A program made the translations under genes and the position numbers. From the NCBI GenBank assembly GCA_008360955.1, contig LUCM01009385.1:107477-171476 (forward strand): 64,000 nt of DNA, in the 5' to 3' direction. This document shows, piece by piece, positions 61,190-64,000 of the stretch (positions are counted from its first letter, which is position 1; every line of letters starts with the position of its first letter). Below the pieces are notes generated by a model. The model was not told the DNA's origin. It worked only from the letters and a program-made list of their open reading frames with translations, and ran no database searches. Origin of the DNA: Fasciolopsis buskii (taxonomy: Eukaryota > Platyhelminthes > Trematoda > Plagiorchiida > Fasciolidae).

Positions 61190-62640
61190 AACTAGGTTCA
61201 AGAAGTCAAACCTACCTGTGAGGCAAGATTGGCCCCTCAGGAAGCCATGTTGCGAAGGGTTGATAAGATTGTGTGTAGTAAGGAGTGTTGCCAACTTTCA
61301 CTGAACAACTCCTTCATAAGCCTGCATGGAACTGTAGTGTGGTTAATAGGGTGAAAGTTATCGCGGTCACGCACAGAACCATTCTTGTGGTGTGGAACAA
61401 TAGCGGAGTTCTTTCAATTTGACTGAAAAGTAGCGCGAGACATGACGGGCGAGAACATATTTAGACGGATGAGACTAACATCTGGAGTCGCGGCGCGGAA
61501 TAGCACTGGTGGGATGCCATCAGGCCCGGGTCTGTAGGATGACTTTTCATCACTGTCATGATGTCGGCAGCGTCGAATGAAATGGGGATAATCTAACCAA
61601 AGCTAGTATGGCGTGGATTTCAGAATGCGGCAGATTGTCATTGATGACAGTAGAAGAGAAATATTCACTGAACGTCTCCGTGCAGTCCACAGGGGACCCT
61701 GTGCGTTGTGAATATGTACTTTGGAATGGCTGACGAGTTGGGTTGCAAGCGAGCTCTGAAAGTATGGCAAGTCTTCCGAATTGGGTTAGGCAACCTGAGA
61801 GCTGACATTTCTTTCCTTTTGAACCTTCGTTCAAGCTCACTAAGTAATTTCCATTGCAGGCGGTTAGCTTGCATTAGGAAGACTTTCTGAGCCTTCAAAT
61901 ATTTCATCTGGAGCTGCAGGCCCCACCAGGCCATGGAACGGTTTAGTACTGAAACCCTAACATTAGGAGTGCCATGCGTAAGAACTGGGTCTAAAATATT
62001 GTGAAACTTTATGGGCATGGTCACATGCTGAGTCCATTCTTCAGTGTTTATTTCAAGAATAAAGTCGAGTAGGGTAGGTGGAGCGGATAAAGAGAACCAA
62101 CAACTTTTAGGGATCTCGAAGCCGCCTGCAATTATCTTTCGGCTGGAGTGAAGGTCAGAAAGATACAGTAAGGCTTGGGTGAGACAAGAGATATCAAAAC
62201 CATTCGAGTTAGGTAGTCGGTATACACATCCTATGTGGATTGAGAGCTCGGGTAATTCCATGCGAAGCCAAAGGGTGTCCGGGATATAATCAAGCGGTGG
62301 ATGATGCAGAACGGAAGCTGTGTGTGGCTGGTTTACGTAGGCTAGGCAACCGCCTCCTCTATGATTTGGTCCGTTGGTTTGGTAGGGCGTGTAACCCGCC
62401 AAGGAAAACGACGAAGTTGCACTGTTGTCTGTTAACCAAGTCTCAGTTATCAAGTTAACATCGTTAGAGATTTCGGCCGTTAACGGTTCAGGAGCAGTGA
62501 AAATTCACCGGAAAGTGTAAGTTCACGTGATATCCAAGAGGTAGATTCTGTAAGGGTCAAATACTCGACGGAAACAATAAGGATTCGGATAGTGCATACC
62601 TGTGATGAGGGAACAAATCTGGTAGAATTAAATATACTGG
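61190..62640 (-). mobile_element. LINE fragment: endonuclease and N-terminal reverse transcriptase
   Basis: Minus-strand non-LTR element, truncated in the RT. The endonuclease part is an open frame of 262 codons (62453-61665): ITETWLTDN, LAGYTPYQTNGPNHRGGGC, DTLWLRMELPELSIHIGCVY and LDFILEINTEEWTQHV. After a frame change the RT start reads KSHPTDPGPDGIPPVLF, then N*KNSAIVPHHKNGSVRDRD (the expected Trp codon is TGA) and QHGFLRGQSCLTGRFDFLNL, where it breaks off near 61190. The catalytic endonuclease motif GDFN reads GGFE, so the nuclease is dead. This LINE is distinct from the CR1-like family. Confidence 0.8.
61665..62453 (-). pseudogene. LINE EEP endonuclease domain, long open but catalytically broken
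   Basis: 262 codons without a stop. The N-terminal ITETWL motif keeps its catalytic Glu. The central GDFN-type motif is changed to GGFE, losing the Asp and Asn that contact metal and phosphate in active members of this nuclease superfamily. The expected SDH motif near the end of the domain is not visible; after VRVSVLNRS the sequence changes. It would normally be the N terminus of a longer ORF2, so the Met at 62453 lies inside the domain. Confidence 0.75.
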
Positions 62641-64000
62641 CCAGCGACAGGCTGTCTATGTTGAGGGGTTTGTGAACCGAAAATCAAATTGATAGAGAAA
62701 GCTCGGGAGTTAATGAGCGGGTTTCAGAGGATGTCGTTATGGGGGATATGGTATCTATAGGGGTGGGACAGTGTTAGGTGGACGCTGGATGGCCCCGTCA
62801 AGGCGGAACTGACAATCTGGGGTTATGGTGGGAAGGAAGCTTTGGAAAATGCCGGAGAAATTGCCGGTTATCAGTTATGTGCATATATTTTTGGGGGTGG
62901 ATGTAACTTTTGGAACTTGCTGGAGTAAGGAAAGCGGTGTTCGATAGTTGGGACAATTGAGATAAGCGTTGGACAACAGGGTTTGACAAAAGGGATTCAC
63001 GATGGCTTGTGGATCTGCGGGCAAAACATAGTTATCAAGAGTTTTCCAGGTAGCCTGGAGTAAGAAAAACAATTGCGCAGAGCTACGAAGACAGTATTAG
63101 TCGGGGAGAAGATTTTCGGTTCACAAGTGCGAAAAATGCATTGGAGTGGCGTCAATTGGAGCTACGGTAGGTGCCAAAGTTATGCACCGAAATGCCATGA
63201 TTAGTTGATGTCAACGTCGTGGCAGTGACAAAAGGCATGTCACTAAAAAAATCTTTCCGGACCAGCATGGTGCGGCTTCCAATCTACCCCGATGCCACTT
63301 GCTGCCGACGACCGCCAACTTTTGCTGAGGGAAAGCCGAAAGCATTTAGAATGGAAGTTGGTGAATTGGGTCCCCCGTCTCCAGCCTATGGATTAATTGC
63401 TTTCACCTGAATGAACAAACACGCGTACATACAAAGAAGAACTTTCAGCCACTCGGTGAGTAACAGAAGCCGTACAATTATTTCCCAAGACGATTTCCAT
63501 ATTTTACCGTTTCATCGTCGCAACGAGCGCGGCGCCAAGTCGAGTATTCTCGGTGGTGTTTAATCTGGCACCTCGGAGTACCGCTCAGCTAAGTGACGAT
63601 CTGGTCATCTGAACTTTATTTTGCTTCCTGCTGGCCGACCTTCTCCAGTAATGAGTTTTGCGAGTGACATTCTCTGACGCGGAAGGCTTGTCCTCTGGCA
63701 CTCAGTCTTGACGGGTTTCCTCTAGCTTCGGTGATTAAACGTGAAACGCCGATATAAACAGGCGTCTGTCAAGATGTTTCTGCGTTGTCAGCATACCTCT
63801 TAGGAATGAAGTTCCCTCTTGACCACCCCTACTGGACGCTACAAGGGTTCAAAGCACGGAGTCTGTCGTGATAGGCAAAACTCCTGGTACCGCTTACTCG
63901 TTTCATAATATCCCTCTGAATGTTCCCAAATACATTTTTTTCCATCTCAGAATATGCTGAAAGGCCGGGATGTTTACTTCAAGAAGAGGCCTGAGCCCGG
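62641..64000. other. Possible LINE 5' region, then unassigned DNA
   Basis: Peptide scraps on the minus strand between 62641 and 63072 (for example KPLNIDSLSLASIF) could be the linker or ORF1 region of the LINE above, but this is weak. From 63.1 kb the DNA is more GC-rich with only a 63-codon frame (63219-63410), and nothing is recognised. Confidence 0.3.

Overview
This window reads as nuclear DNA of an invertebrate animal. There are no bacterial-style operons or ribosome binding sites, and intact coding is very sparse. Most recognisable coding matter is decayed non-LTR retrotransposons (CR1-like, RTE-like and at least one more LINE type) and Penelope-like elements (PLEs) with a GIY-YIG nuclease domain. 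That mix, with small secreted genes split by GT-AG introns, suggests a flatworm (tapeworm or fluke). This is an inference from element style, not a proven identification.

Layout. 0-3.5 kb: almost featureless, with one CR1 scrap. 3.5-11 kb: a large, nearly perfect inverted repeat (arms of about 2.05 and 2.02 kb, spacer of about 3.1 kb) next to a CR1 fragment. 11-16.7 kb: a reverse-strand CR1 split by a 1-kb foldback element. 17.0-19.0 kb: a three-exon plus-strand gene for a small secreted cysteine-rich protein. 22.0-23.3 kb: a PLE with an inverted extra copy of its 3' end. 23.7-26.9 kb: the longest CR1 copy, with an ATACA tail. 28.7-29.5 kb: a three-exon reverse-strand paralogue of the 17-kb gene. 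30.7-32.7 kb: a PLE open over about 608 codons apart from two nonsense codons. 33.7-34.4 kb: an RTE-like LINE remnant. 34.5-36.3 kb: a third PLE as an inverted composite flanked by a 13-bp direct repeat. 36-64 kb: mostly unassigned DNA with LINE fragments at 47.9-49.3 kb (CR1, minus), 50.3-50.9 kb (plus) and 61.2-62.6 kb (minus), plus a few weak exon candidates.

Main result. The only convincing host genes are two paralogues that must be assembled across introns. Each has a TATA box about 45-60 bp before the start codon, a first coding exon of only two codons, an intron 1 of 117-119 bp, a signal-peptide exon, and a last exon carrying C-x2-C-x2-C. Both proteins (118 and 119 residues) share the spacing C-x10-C-x8/9-C-x27-C-x2-C-x2-C-x6-C-x10/11-C. 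I do not recognise this family. The rest of the window shows how repeats build up: nested insertions, foldback DNA and PLE copies joined to inverted 3' ends.
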